A stretch of DNA of 64,000 nt from Salipiger abyssi (GTDB lineage: Bacteria; Pseudomonadota; Alphaproteobacteria; Rhodobacterales; Rhodobacteraceae), in contig NZ_CP015092.1 of assembly GCF_001975705.1 (NCBI RefSeq), forward strand, positions 92,354 through 156,353, read 5' to 3'. This document shows positions 35,492 to 43,980 of the stretch, piece after piece. Numbering within the stretch: position 1 is the stretch's first letter; every line of letters begins with the position of its first letter. A model generated the notes under the pieces. That model saw nothing but the letters and a program-made list of their open reading frames with translations, ran no database searches and was not told the origin of the DNA. The position numbers were made by a program, and so were the translations under genes.

Positions 35492-36058
35492 TCAGGGGCG
35501 CAAATGATACGTTCCCCGGGTCGGATTTGCGATCCGGCCATCATTCACAAGCTTTCGCAAGGCCCGATAGGTGGCCTCGTGCGAAAGGTGCAGCGCGCTG
35601 GCAAAATCGACAACGGAGCTTTCAAGCAGGCCCGCCACCATACCGGCATAGACCCGTTCTTCTGCGCGGCGGATGCCTACGATCTCAAGCGCCTGACGTT
35701 GCGCTTGTATCTGCTGTGCCGCTTGCCGCGCATAGGCGCGTGCAAAATCCGGATCTGCAAAGGCAGACAAGACCGCCGCTTTGTCGATCTGTACAAACGC
35801 CCCAGCCTCCGCCACGACCGCATCGCAGTGGTATCTATCCGAAAACACCGATGCTTCGGCAAGGCTCATCCCGGGCTCGGCACGGTAGATGATAAATCGT
35901 TCGCCATCCGGGCCGACACGCTCAAGATGAACGCGCCCGCACTTAACAACATAAAGGCCGCAGGTCCGCGCGCCCTGACGAAAGACCGTATCCCCTGCGG
36001 CCCTCGTCAGCGGACGCAAGGCGGAGGGCGGTATGAGATTATAGGGTTCAGGCATCAT
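35492..36058 (-). CDS. Crp/Fnr-family regulator
   Basis: 188 aa from 36058 (upstream in-frame ATG at 36133 would overlap the divergent gene). Cyclic-nucleotide-like beta-roll (GDTVFRQGARTCGLYVVKCGRVHLERVGPDGERF) and C-terminal helix-turn-helix (LHLSHEATYRALRKLVNDGRI). No N-terminal four-Cys cluster, so it is not an Fe-S FNR. A palindromic ATGAT-N4-ATCAT box sits at its start. Signal unknown. Confidence 0.85.
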   Translation of the reverse strand: MMPEPYNLIPPSALRPLTRAAGDTVFRQGARTCGLYVVKCGRVHLERVGPDGERFIIYRAEPGMSLAEASVFSDRYHCDAVVAEAGAFVQIDKAAVLSAFADPDFARAYARQAAQQIQAQRQALEIVGIRRAEERVYAGMVAGLLESSVVDFASALHLSHEATYRALRKLVNDGRIANPTRGTYHLRP

Positions 36059-36074
36059 ATGATCCAAATCATAT
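36057..36074. promoter_or_regulatory. Crp/Fnr-type palindrome ATATGAT-N4-ATCATAT
   Basis: Seven-bp perfect arms around CCAA. It touches the Crp-family start codon and is centred 66 bp before the divergent gene at 36132, a distance compatible with activation from about -41. It resembles the FNR box TTGAT-N4-ATCAA. Confidence 0.6.
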
Positions 36075-36131
36075 TTCAGGGTCCGATCAGGTACTAGGCT
36101 GAATCCGAATACACTCAGGAAAGGCTGGTCC

Positions 36132-36654
36132 ATGCGACTGATACCCGTTCTCTTCGCTGTCTTGCTTGCGACACCCGTTACGCCGCAACAAATGCATTCA
36201 TCCATGGGTCACGCGTCCGACGCCCCAGGAAACCGGCCAGTCCGCCTTCGCCGCATTGGCCGAAATAGTTGTGCTGCTCCAGGCCGATCCCGAAACCGAT
36301 TGGGGCGCCGTCAATATCGACAAACTGAGGGACCATCTGGTCGATATGGACCTTTTGACACGAAAGGCAGAGGTCACCCGCATTCTGCGGCCCGACGGGG
36401 CACGGTTCGAAGTGCGTGGCAGCCCGCGTGTCCTGTCGGCCATCAACACAATGGTTCCCGCCCATGCACCGTTCCTTGCCGGTGAAACAGGCTGGAGTGT
36501 TGCGTCAGAAGAAATGGAGGATGGTGTCGCACTGATCGTGGGTGGCGATGGTGAACAAATACAGGGCCTTGGTTTCTTTGGTCTGATGACAATCGGTGTA
36601 CATCATCAAGAGCACCATCTGATGATTGCGAAAGGACGCAAGCCGCATCATTGA
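36132..36654 (+). pseudogene. Exported protein of unknown function, frameshifted
   Basis: Frame 1 gives a clean signal peptide MRLIPVLFAVLLATPVTP and HSSMGHASDAP; the rest of the protein (ETGQSAFAALAEIVVLLQ to the end, with VHHQEHHLMIAKG) is in the next frame. Adding one C to the C4 run at 36223-36226 joins them. No family is recognised. Sequencing error is possible. Confidence 0.75.
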
Positions 36655-36723
36655 GCACGCGCCCAAGGCTCATATGCGGACCCAGGCCGCAATGGTCACT
36701 TCGCCAACACTACGCTCGGATAT

Positions 36724-37653
36724 TCACAAAGAATCTGATGTCGACACCAGATCCGCAGAATTAACCGTCACACGCCTGCGGGACCATACGATCAGGGCCG
36801 CGCCAAGGATAATCATCGGCAACGACAGCAGTTGGCCCATTGTCAGCCCATAGCCCGCCCAATGAACCGCATGTCCAATCGGGTTGTCCTGCGTGACGAA
36901 CTGCATATCAGGCTGCCGGAAGAACTCGACAAGGAACCTTGCGCTTCCGTATCCCGCCAGGAACAGGCCAGTAAGGCTTCCGGGAAAGCGCAGCCAACCG
37001 CGTTTCCAGGCCAGAAAGATCAGGACCGAGCCAAGCAGGATACCCTCCAGAAGAGCCTCATAAAGCTGGGACGGATGGCGGCCACACAGGCCCACGACGC
37101 CCGCACAGGACTGGGCCGCCTCGCCGGGGAATGCCACCGCCCAGGGCACATCGGTCGGACGGCCCCAAAGCTCGTTATTGGTGAAGTTGGCCAGCCGACC
37201 GAGGAAAAGACCCGGTGGTGTTGCAACAGCGAGCAGATCCGCCGTTGATAGAACGGGTGCGCCGTTGCGATAGCAAAAAAGCAAGGTGGCCACGACCACG
37301 CCGAAAAAGCCGCCATGAAATGACATACCACCCTGCCAGACCATGAAGATTTCGACGGGGTTCTGAAAATAGTACTGAGGTTGATAGAAAAGCACGAACC
37401 CCAGCCTGCCCCCCACGATCACGCCCAGAATGATCCATGTCAGCAGGTCTTCCAGTTGCTTGGGTTGCAGCGGCGGCGCCCCGGCCCCCCAGACTGACGA
37501 AGAGCGGACCAATGCGACACAGATGCGCCAGCCGATAAGGAGGCCAACAATATAGGCCAGCGCATACCAACGCAGGGCAAAGCGGAACGATCCGATATCA
37601 ACGGCAAAAATCTCTGTTCCGATGTCAGGAAATTGGATAATCGAAGTCAGCAT
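36724..37653 (-). CDS. lgt: Prolipoprotein diacylglyceryl transferase (accessory Lgt)
   Basis: 309 aa integral membrane protein. Motifs [34 protein letters not shown] and the Lgt signature [17 protein letters not shown] are present, plus [12 protein letters not shown]. It transfers diacylglycerol to lipobox cysteines. Lgt is usually a single chromosomal gene, so this is probably an extra copy, perhaps for island lipoproteins such as 23199-23477. Confidence 0.95.
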   Translation of the reverse strand: MLTSIIQFPDIGTEIFAVDIGSFRFALRWYALAYIVGLLIGWRICVALVRSSSVWGAGAPPLQPKQLEDLLTWIILGVIVGGRLGFVLFYQPQYYFQNPVEIFMVWQGGMSFHGGFFGVVVATLLFCYRNGAPVLSTADLLAVATPPGLFLGRLANFTNNELWGRPTDVPWAVAFPGEAAQSCAGVVGLCGRHPSQLYEALLEGILLGSVLIFLAWKRGWLRFPGSLTGLFLAGYGSARFLVEFFRQPDMQFVTQDNPIGHAVHWAGYGLTMGQLLSLPMIILGAALIVWSRRRVTVNSADLVSTSDSL

Positions 37654-38112
37654 TCTTTGTTACCTTTGCCTGTTTCACACAAGGCCACATTTTGTTTCCC
37701 GCAACGGACGTTGGCGCGTTCAACCCTGTTGTCCCCAGCCCAAAGCGCTGTGGTGAATGTGCCATCCTTGCGTGCGGGAGTCGGTTCCGTTGAACCAGAG
37801 ATGACGCACATCGGCACCCGCGTCCATGTGTTCAGGCGCTTGTATCCCATGAGTTTTGTACTTGTTTGTAACGGTTGGAAGCTCCGCCGCCTACTGGATC
37901 CGTCCGTCGCGGGAAATCAGCCGATCAAGGTCGCGCTCCATGATCTGAATTCGCTCCCGCGTCCTGCAACGACCATTGCGCAACCACATCTATGATCACG
38001 GATATGTTCATTGAAGTTGCGCGCGCCCGGCACAATTCAACGGATCATGACGGCACATAATGGTGATAACCGGGATCAAAGCAGGACCAGCGGCATCGCA
38101 AAAGGAGTTCAG
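37654..38112. other. 459-bp intergenic region
   Basis: Between divergent lgt and the DUF3047 gene. No convincing coding sequence. It contains a TGTA-N6-TGTA repeat at 37857-37870 and another TGTATCCC at 37841. Confidence 0.6.
37857..37870. promoter_or_regulatory. TGTA-N6-TGTA box upstream of DUF3047 gene
   Basis: TGTACTTGTTTGTA followed by ACGG and TTGGAA, a weak -35 at 8 bp from the second TGTA. About 240 bp upstream of the ATG at 38113. Confidence 0.45.
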
Positions 38113-38545
38113 ATGTTTATACGGTCCCTCGCAGCGACACTTTTCATCGCTTTTGTTGCATTAGCTGCAAACGCCCCGCCCCTCTATGCGCAAGGAAAGA
38201 CAATTCCATTCGATGGAAGCTGGAAAGAACAGGGCCTCTTGCGGCTCTTTTCGAACGAGTACGGCCTGCAAGGTCGGCGGCTGGACGTGATTTCCGATGG
38301 CACGGTTTCGGTTCTCTGGCGTCCGGTCAGCGCAGCCCTTGGCACCGCAAAGGCAGCAATGTGGGAATGGTCCGTCACGCAGGGTGTTAAGGGAACCGAC
38401 CTCACACGGCGCGGCGGCGATGATCGCAATCTTGCTTTGTACTTCATATTCGTCGATCCGCAGACCGCAAGCACGCTTGGCCGAACAACGGCGCGCAAAT
38501 TGCTGCGTGATCCCAATACGCGGGCGCTGGTTTATGTCTGGGGTG
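38113..38545 (+). pseudogene. DUF3047 protein, 5' part, split by IS256-family element
   Basis: ATG at 38113; signal peptide FIRSLAATLFIAFVALAANA, then the start of a DUF3047 domain (FDGSWKEQGLLRLFSNEYG, LYFIFVDPQ) to VYVWG. Continues in frame at 39945 (GNHAKGALLNSPYSTGLKSK) when the IS and one 8-bp repeat are removed. Exported, function unknown. Confidence 0.9.
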
Positions 38546-39944
38546 GGTAGTGCCCCGAGAGATGGTGTAAGAGCGCCGACCTTCGGAGAGGTTCAAGGCT
38601 GATCAGGTCGCCACGGCGGACAGCCTGACGGTTGTAGTGTCGGTGACACGCGCCAGGCTTTCAAGCGACATGTATCTCCGCGCAACCGTCCATTCGTCAT
38701 TGGTCTCGAGCATCAGCGCGCCGACGAGACGGACGATGGCCTCGTCGTTCGGGAAGATGCCGATGACGTCAGACCTGCGCTTGATCTCCCGGTTCACCCG
38801 CTCCAGTGGGTTCGTCGACGCGATCTGGGCCCAATGCTCACGTGGAAAATCCATGTAGGCGAGGACGTCGTCGCGCGAGGCGTCCATGAGGGCGCCGAGC
38901 CGCGCCTGCTTCTCGCGCAGCGCGTCAGCCACGACCTCCCACTGGGCTTCGGCATCCGCCTTGTTTTCCTGGGCGAAGATCGTCTTCAGCATTGCCGCCA
39001 CGGCCGTGCGCTGCTTGGTCGGAGCATGGGCAAGCGCGTTTCTCATCCAGTGAACGCGACAGCGCTGGTGCGTCGCGTCGAACACCCGCCGCGCGGCAGC
39101 CCGCAGCCCCTTGTGGTCATCGGAGACCACCAGCTTCACGCCGCGCAGGCCACGGTCGGCGAGAGAGCGCAGGAAGTCGGTCCAGAACGTTTCTGCTTCG
39201 GATGGACCGGTGGCGACGCCGAGAACTTCGCGCTTGCCGTCCTCGTTCACAGCTACCGCTATTATCACGGCGCGGCTGATGATCCGCCCGCTCTCGCGCA
39301 CTTTCACGTAGGTCGCGTCGAGCCAGAGATAGGGCCAGGCGCCTTCGAGCGGCCGGGAGAGGAATGCATTCACCCGCTCGTCGATTTCGACACAAAGGCG
39401 ACTGACTTGGCTCTTCGACATGCCGCCAGCGCCCATCGCCTTCACCAGATCGTCTACGGAGCGCGTCGAGACCCCGTGGACGTAAGCCTCCTGGATCACC
39501 GCCACCAGCGCCTTCTCAGCAGTCCGTCGCGGCTCCAGGAAGCTGGGCAGGTAGCTCCCCTTTCTCAGCCGCGGGATTTCCAGCGCGATCCGACCGGCAC
39601 GAGTGTCCCAGTCGCGGTCCCGGTAACCGTTTCGCTGAACCTCCCGCAGGGGAGAGCGAGCGCCCTTCGCGGCACCGGTTCGCGCCTCGACCTCCACTTC
39701 CATGATCCGCTCGGCCGCGAAGGCCAGCATCTCGCGCACGAGATCGCCATCGGCCTGCTTCGCAACCAGCTCAATCAGCGTCATTCTGTCATCGGTCATC
39801 GTCATCTCCGTTCTTGGTTCAAGGTCTCGCAACCCGAACCTTCTCGAAGATCGGCGGTGGCCGCCAGCGTCACACCCGGCCGCGCGCTGCGCTACGCTGG
39901 GGGCTCCGCGCGCGGCCTCCTACACCAAGCGTTGGGACACTACC
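38546..39944 (-). mobile_element. IS256-family insertion sequence, 1399 bp
   Basis: Ends GGTAGTGCCCC and (inverted) GGTAGTGTCCC; about 20 of the first 27 bases match. Flanked by direct repeat CTGGGGTG (38538-38545, 39945-39952), 8 bp as expected. It carries one Mutator-type transposase on the minus strand and splits DUF3047. Confidence 0.93.
38603..39799 (-). CDS. IS256/Mutator-family transposase
   Basis: 398 aa from the ATG at 39799 (GGAG 5 bp upstream). [30 protein letters not shown] is the IS256 N-terminal signature; the catalytic region has [20 protein letters not shown] and HCRVHW-like [10 protein letters not shown], then [22 protein letters not shown]. It seems intact. Confidence 0.95.
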   Translation of the reverse strand: MTDDRMTLIELVAKQADGDLVREMLAFAAERIMEVEVEARTGAAKGARSPLREVQRNGYRDRDWDTRAGRIALEIPRLRKGSYLPSFLEPRRTAEKALVAVIQEAYVHGVSTRSVDDLVKAMGAGGMSKSQVSRLCVEIDERVNAFLSRPLEGAWPYLWLDATYVKVRESGRIISRAVIIAVAVNEDGKREVLGVATGPSEAETFWTDFLRSLADRGLRGVKLVVSDDHKGLRAAARRVFDATHQRCRVHWMRNALAHAPTKQRTAVAAMLKTIFAQENKADAEAQWEVVADALREKQARLGALMDASRDDVLAYMDFPREHWAQIASTNPLERVNREIKRRSDVIGIFPNDEAIVRLVGALMLETNDEWTVARRYMSLESLARVTDTTTVRLSAVAT

Positions 39945-40185
39945 CTGGGGTGGCAATCATGCGAAAGGCGCATTGCTGAACAGCCCCTACTCGACGGGTC
40001 TCAAATCGAAAATTCTGCAAACGGCGCAAACCGGCAACTTCACCGAGAATGTGAACCTGGATCGCGATTTCGTGCGTGCGTTCGGGGACATGCCAAAGGT
40101 TCTGGTCGGTCTTGCGGTGACAGCCGACAGCGATGATACCGACGGAAAGATCCTTGCGGCCATTCAGGACCTGCAGATACGTTAG
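39945..40185 (+). pseudogene. DUF3047 protein, 3' part
   Basis: Encodes GNHAKGALLNSPYSTGLKSK onwards and a Ca-binding-like ADSDDTDG stretch, ending LQIR. It is the in-frame continuation of 38113-38545. Without the IS the protein would be about 220 residues. Confidence 0.88.
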
Positions 40186-40313
40186 GTGCTCTCCGGTATT
40201 CCGCCAAACCTGGGCGCCGATCTGCAATGTATCAATATATCTCGCCGGGACGCCCTTCCGCAACGGTGGGGGATGTGGGTTGCAGGCCCCAGAAACGGAA
40301 TACACGGAAACCC

Positions 40314-41598
40314 ATGCTTAAGCGTCTTCAGATGATGGTTGCGCTTGGCGCAGCCACGCTCCCCCTGCCCCTGAGTGCGGCTTCGGTGCCTGTCACCCTG
40401 ACGCCCGGCCTTCACCCGGATCGGGTCGCGGGACATTGCAATGCTTGGATTCAATGGCACCTGTCCCGGCCCCGAAATCAGACAGCGCCAGAACGATATT
40501 CTGCGGGCGCGGGTGGAAAACGGGCTGGAGGACGGGACCCTCGTACACTGGCATGGCATTCGGTTGCCCAACGCGATGGACGGCGTAAACGTGCTGACAC
40601 AGGATGTCATCATCCCGAATGAGGGTTACGAGTACCGGTTTCCGGTTTCCGGTTCCCGATGCCGGAACCTACTGGTATCACTCCCACTACCTTTCCTACG
40701 AACAGGTCGCCCGCGGACTGTTCGGCCCCTGATCGTCGAAGAACCTGCCCCGCCAGACGTGGATCAGGACATCACGGCCATCCTCTTCGACATTCGGCTT
40801 GATGACACCGGCCAGTTCGACATGGAATTCGACCGCGCTGATTTCATAACAGCAGGTAGGCTGGGGGACTTGATGACCACCTTCCTGTCGTCTGAGCAGG
40901 CGCGGCTGGGGGATCACATCCGGTTGCGTCTGATCAATCCGACACCGGATCGCATTTTCGAGATACGTATCGACGGGCTGACGGGCTTTTGTGTGGCCTA
41001 TGACGGGATGCCGCTGCCCGAGCTGGTTTCGCTGGGCAATCTAAAACTCGCACCGGCGCAGCGCATCGACATCATCGCAGATGTGACGGGTGATGTGATC
41101 CTAAGAGAAACCGTGCCTTCGGGTGGCGAGGAACTGGGGGGCATTATGTTGAACGGTCAGCGACAAATCCGGTCTGCGCCGATAGCTCCCCTCCCCGCGA
41201 ACCTCGTGCCCGCGCCCGGAGAGATCACGCAAACGGCAGATTTCTTCATGCAAGGCGGTGCCGGGGACGGCGCGCACGGCGGGTTCGGGGGCTGGGCCTT
41301 CAACGACGTGAGCGGTCTGCCGAACAAACCGCTGATTTCGGCAAGACGTGATGAAGCAGTGCAGGTGCGGATGGTGAACGACACTGCTTTTCCGCACGGT
41401 ATCCACCTGCATGGCCACCATTTCTGGGAAACCGATCAGAATGGTGCGCGAACCCACCTTCGCGACACGACCCTCGTAGCGCCGGGCGAGACGATGACGA
41501 TTGTGTGCGTACTCGACAATCCCGGCGCGTGGATGCTGCACTGCCATATGCTGAGCCATCAGGCTGATGGCATGGCGACCTGGATGCAAGTCAGCTGA
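40314..41598 (+). pseudogene. Third multicopper oxidase, broken by three indels
   Basis: Starts at 40314 (GGAAA ribosome binding site) with signal peptide MLKRLQMMVALGAATLPLPL. The frame shifts once near 40400-40440. Then at 40635-40655 the heptamer CCGGTTT is present one time too many, and at 40726-40729 a C run lacks one C. Between the last two, ~27 codons including YWYHSH are out of frame; downstream reading is restored (VARGLFGPLIVEE should precede PAPPDV). HWHG, GIHLHGHHF and HCHMLSHQADGMA remain. It resembles the oxidase at 14778-16166. Non-functional as written. Confidence 0.85.
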
Positions 41599-41683
41599 GG
41601 TCGGAGCGGTGGTTGCGCCAACCGTTGACGCGAAGCTGTGCCACAACGGGATATCGCTCTTAACAACAAGCACAGGCCCGTCA

Positions 41684-41697
41684 TACAAAAGTTTACA
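41684..41697. promoter_or_regulatory. TGTA-N6-TGTA box (minus strand) before the BNR-like gene
   Basis: Minus-strand TGTAAACTTTTGTA, 71 bp upstream of the ATG at 41768. The orientation is opposite to the scsB site. Confidence 0.45.
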
Positions 41698-41767
41698 TGG
41701 CACTCGCCAAAATTTGCCTATGCTCAGGTTGTGAATGACGCTGGTCTGATAATCGGAAAGGTGCGCA

Positions 41768-43012
41768 ATGCCATCAAAAATCCATTCTGGCGTGATTGTG
41801 GCCCATCTGTTCATGGGCATGACGGCGGGCATGGTCCTTGCCGAGCCATTGGAGTTCGCCGACCTAGACCCACCGGTCGGGAACAATGCGCAGGAACCCA
41901 CCCTGTTCGCACTGCAGGATGATCGGGTCCTGCTGGGTTGGACCGAACCACACCCTGCCGGGTTTGCGGTAAAATTGTCGGTCCTTGAAGACGCAGAATG
42001 GAGCGCGGCCCGCACTGTTACCGTGTCCGACGAACTCTTCGTGAACTGGGCCGATTTTCCGTCCGTTGTTGCGCTTGATGACGGTACCTTTGCGGCTCAC
42101 TGGCTGTGGGAAAATTCCAAAAACGACTATGCCTATGACGTCAAGATCTCTCTTTCGCCGGATGAGGGCCTGACATGGAGCGCACCGATAACGCCACATG
42201 ATGATCGGTCGGTTAGCCAACACGGTTTTGTCACGCTCCAGCCGCTCGAAGACGGTTCCTTGATGTCTGTCTGGCTTGACGGACGCGCATATGACAAGCC
42301 GCTTTTCACCAGCGCAGCCAGCAACTACCCGGATGCAATGCAGTTGCGCGCAACCCGGATCACGCCCGAAGGTACGCGAACCGATGATGTTCTTGTCGAT
42401 GCGCAGACCTGTTCATGCTGCCAGACGTCCGCCGCATCGCTGGACGATGGCACCGTCCTTGTCGCATACCGCGACAGAACAGATGCGGAAATCAGGGATA
42501 TATCTGTCGTAAGACACCAAGGCGGCATGTGGTCAGAACCAACAAACGTCCACAATGACGGCTGGGAAATCTCCGGCTGCCCGGTCAATGGCCCCGCCAT
42601 CGCGACCGCCGGTCAAACAGCCGCCGTGGCCTGGTTCACGGCTGCAAATGACAAGCCGGAAGTCAAGGTTGCGTTCTCTTCCGATGGTGGCAGAAATTTT
42701 GGCGATCCGGCGAAAGTCAGCCTCGGGATTCCCGCCGGTCGGGTCGATATTCTCATGCTGGACCCTCAGACTGCGTTCGTGACGTGGGTCGAATGGGCAA
42801 ATGAGAGCGAGGTGATCCTTGCTTGCCAGATCACAACCGGTCAGCAGTGTAAGGACCTGCAACTGATTGCGCGAAACAACGGCGCAGGTTCGGTCAACTT
42901 CCCGCGCACGGCGCGAACGAATGAAGGGGTTTACCTGTCGTGGACACAGCCCAGCAACTCGGATGATCCGGAACCGAGTTCGACTATACGCACGGTTTTC
43001 GCTTCCTATTGA
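41768..43012 (+). CDS. Exported BNR/sialidase-fold-like protein
   Basis: 414 aa with signal peptide (HLFMGMTAGMVLAEP). Repeated Asp-box-like segments (SLSPDEGLTWSAP, FSSDGGRNFGDP) suggest a beta-propeller of the exo-alpha-sialidase superfamily; no Arg triad is evident, so enzymatic sialidase activity is doubtful. An internal TCSCCQT cluster could bind metal. It is in the copper region and carries a putative response-regulator box. Confidence 0.7.
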   Translation: MPSKIHSGVIVAHLFMGMTAGMVLAEPLEFADLDPPVGNNAQEPTLFALQDDRVLLGWTEPHPAGFAVKLSVLEDAEWSAARTVTVSDELFVNWADFPSVVALDDGTFAAHWLWENSKNDYAYDVKISLSPDEGLTWSAPITPHDDRSVSQHGFVTLQPLEDGSLMSVWLDGRAYDKPLFTSAASNYPDAMQLRATRITPEGTRTDDVLVDAQTCSCCQTSAASLDDGTVLVAYRDRTDAEIRDISVVRHQGGMWSEPTNVHNDGWEISGCPVNGPAIATAGQTAAVAWFTAANDKPEVKVAFSSDGGRNFGDPAKVSLGIPAGRVDILMLDPQTAFVTWVEWANESEVILACQITTGQQCKDLQLIARNNGAGSVNFPRTARTNEGVYLSWTQPSNSDDPEPSSTIRTVFASY

Positions 43013-43055
43013 AGGTTTCCGGACGAAAGCTGATGGTTCTTTCGCTTGGCTCACA

Positions 43056-43658
43056 TCAGGAGTGGGTCCAACGATCACCGTCAACAAGAATTGCATTTCC
43101 TGCAATAGGGCTACCGGCAAATGACGGTGATTTCTCATCCATAGTGACTGGTCTCTGGCCCGGAAATTGTAGCGTGCCACGCTTTTTCATGATCCCGGTC
43201 CCGAGCATATGACCCACCAGCGCTACCCAGGCAATGCCGGTGAAATTCAGAAAGAAGGGAAGATCTGCGACAGAAGTAGTGCCCCCGATGGCGAACACCC
43301 ACAGGCCGAACCCATAAATCGCCGAGGGCAAAAACCAGTTCGTCTGCCCCGCGATACGGTGCCAAATTGGTCTAAAGACGAACAACCAACCGACGGGATA
43401 GCCAATCAGGCCAACAAGATAAAAATGTACGAAATATCCTGCGAAATCACCGTTCGGCAGACCAAGGCTGCCGAGTAAGCTCCTCGCTAGCCCGTGCGGT
43501 GACAACCGCGAAAAGCCCAAGCCCGGGCTGATGATCTGACCCAACAGATCGAACGCGACGGTCGCAAAGAAACCTGCGACGAACATTAACCCTAAAGTTC
43601 GGGCGTTGAATGCGGGTAGTGAACCTGTTGTGCGAGAATCAGTATCAACTGTATTCAT
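43056..43658 (-). CDS. Multi-span membrane protein, unknown
   Basis: 200 aa with four to five helices (LGLMFVAGFFATVAFDLLG, GYFVHFYLVGLIGYPVGWLF, FLPSAIYGFGLWVFAIGG). Conserved-looking His residues lie at helix ends. No family is recognised. Convergent with the BNR-like gene 43 bp away. Confidence 0.7.
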   Translation of the reverse strand: MNTVDTDSRTTGSLPAFNARTLGLMFVAGFFATVAFDLLGQIISPGLGFSRLSPHGLARSLLGSLGLPNGDFAGYFVHFYLVGLIGYPVGWLFVFRPIWHRIAGQTNWFLPSAIYGFGLWVFAIGGTTSVADLPFFLNFTGIAWVALVGHMLGTGIMKKRGTLQFPGQRPVTMDEKSPSFAGSPIAGNAILVDGDRWTHS

Positions 43659-43980
43659 GGCGATTCTTTCTTTGTATTGCGGGCGATCAAATAGACAGGG
43701 CTAATGTAATGACCAATTGTTGACCCAGCGACGTTCTCGGCAACTCCCGATCACTTTCCATCTTGATGAGATCGGTCTGTTTATGAACCCCGCCACAATA
43801 ACCAACCTAATGACAGAACGTGGGATGTGCACTGCTGGCTCTAATATGTGATTATCCGTTACCGCCGTCAGCCTCCATGCCGAGAGAATGCTGACCGCCA
43901 CAAGCACTTTGTGGCTTTGTACGCGCTGGTTCACAATGAGCGCTGCTTATGAGTCGGTGTCGCCGGAATTTCTCGTCTTT
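43659..43980. other. 322-bp intergenic region, nothing recognised
   Basis: Lies between the membrane-protein start and the end of merA. Short ORFs are not supported; no hairpin with T-run was seen. Confidence 0.5.

Noticed and set aside
38546..39960. Plus-strand frames opposite the IS256 transposase
   Set aside because: They are antisense shadows of a well-conserved transposase.
40230..40243. TGTATCAATATATC as a further response-regulator box
   Set aside because: The second half deviates (TATC) and it precedes a broken gene; not counted in the motif list.
43015..43050. CGAAAG/CTTTCG hairpin as a terminator after the BNR-like gene
   Set aside because: Six-bp stem with a nine-base loop and no following T-run; too weak to claim.
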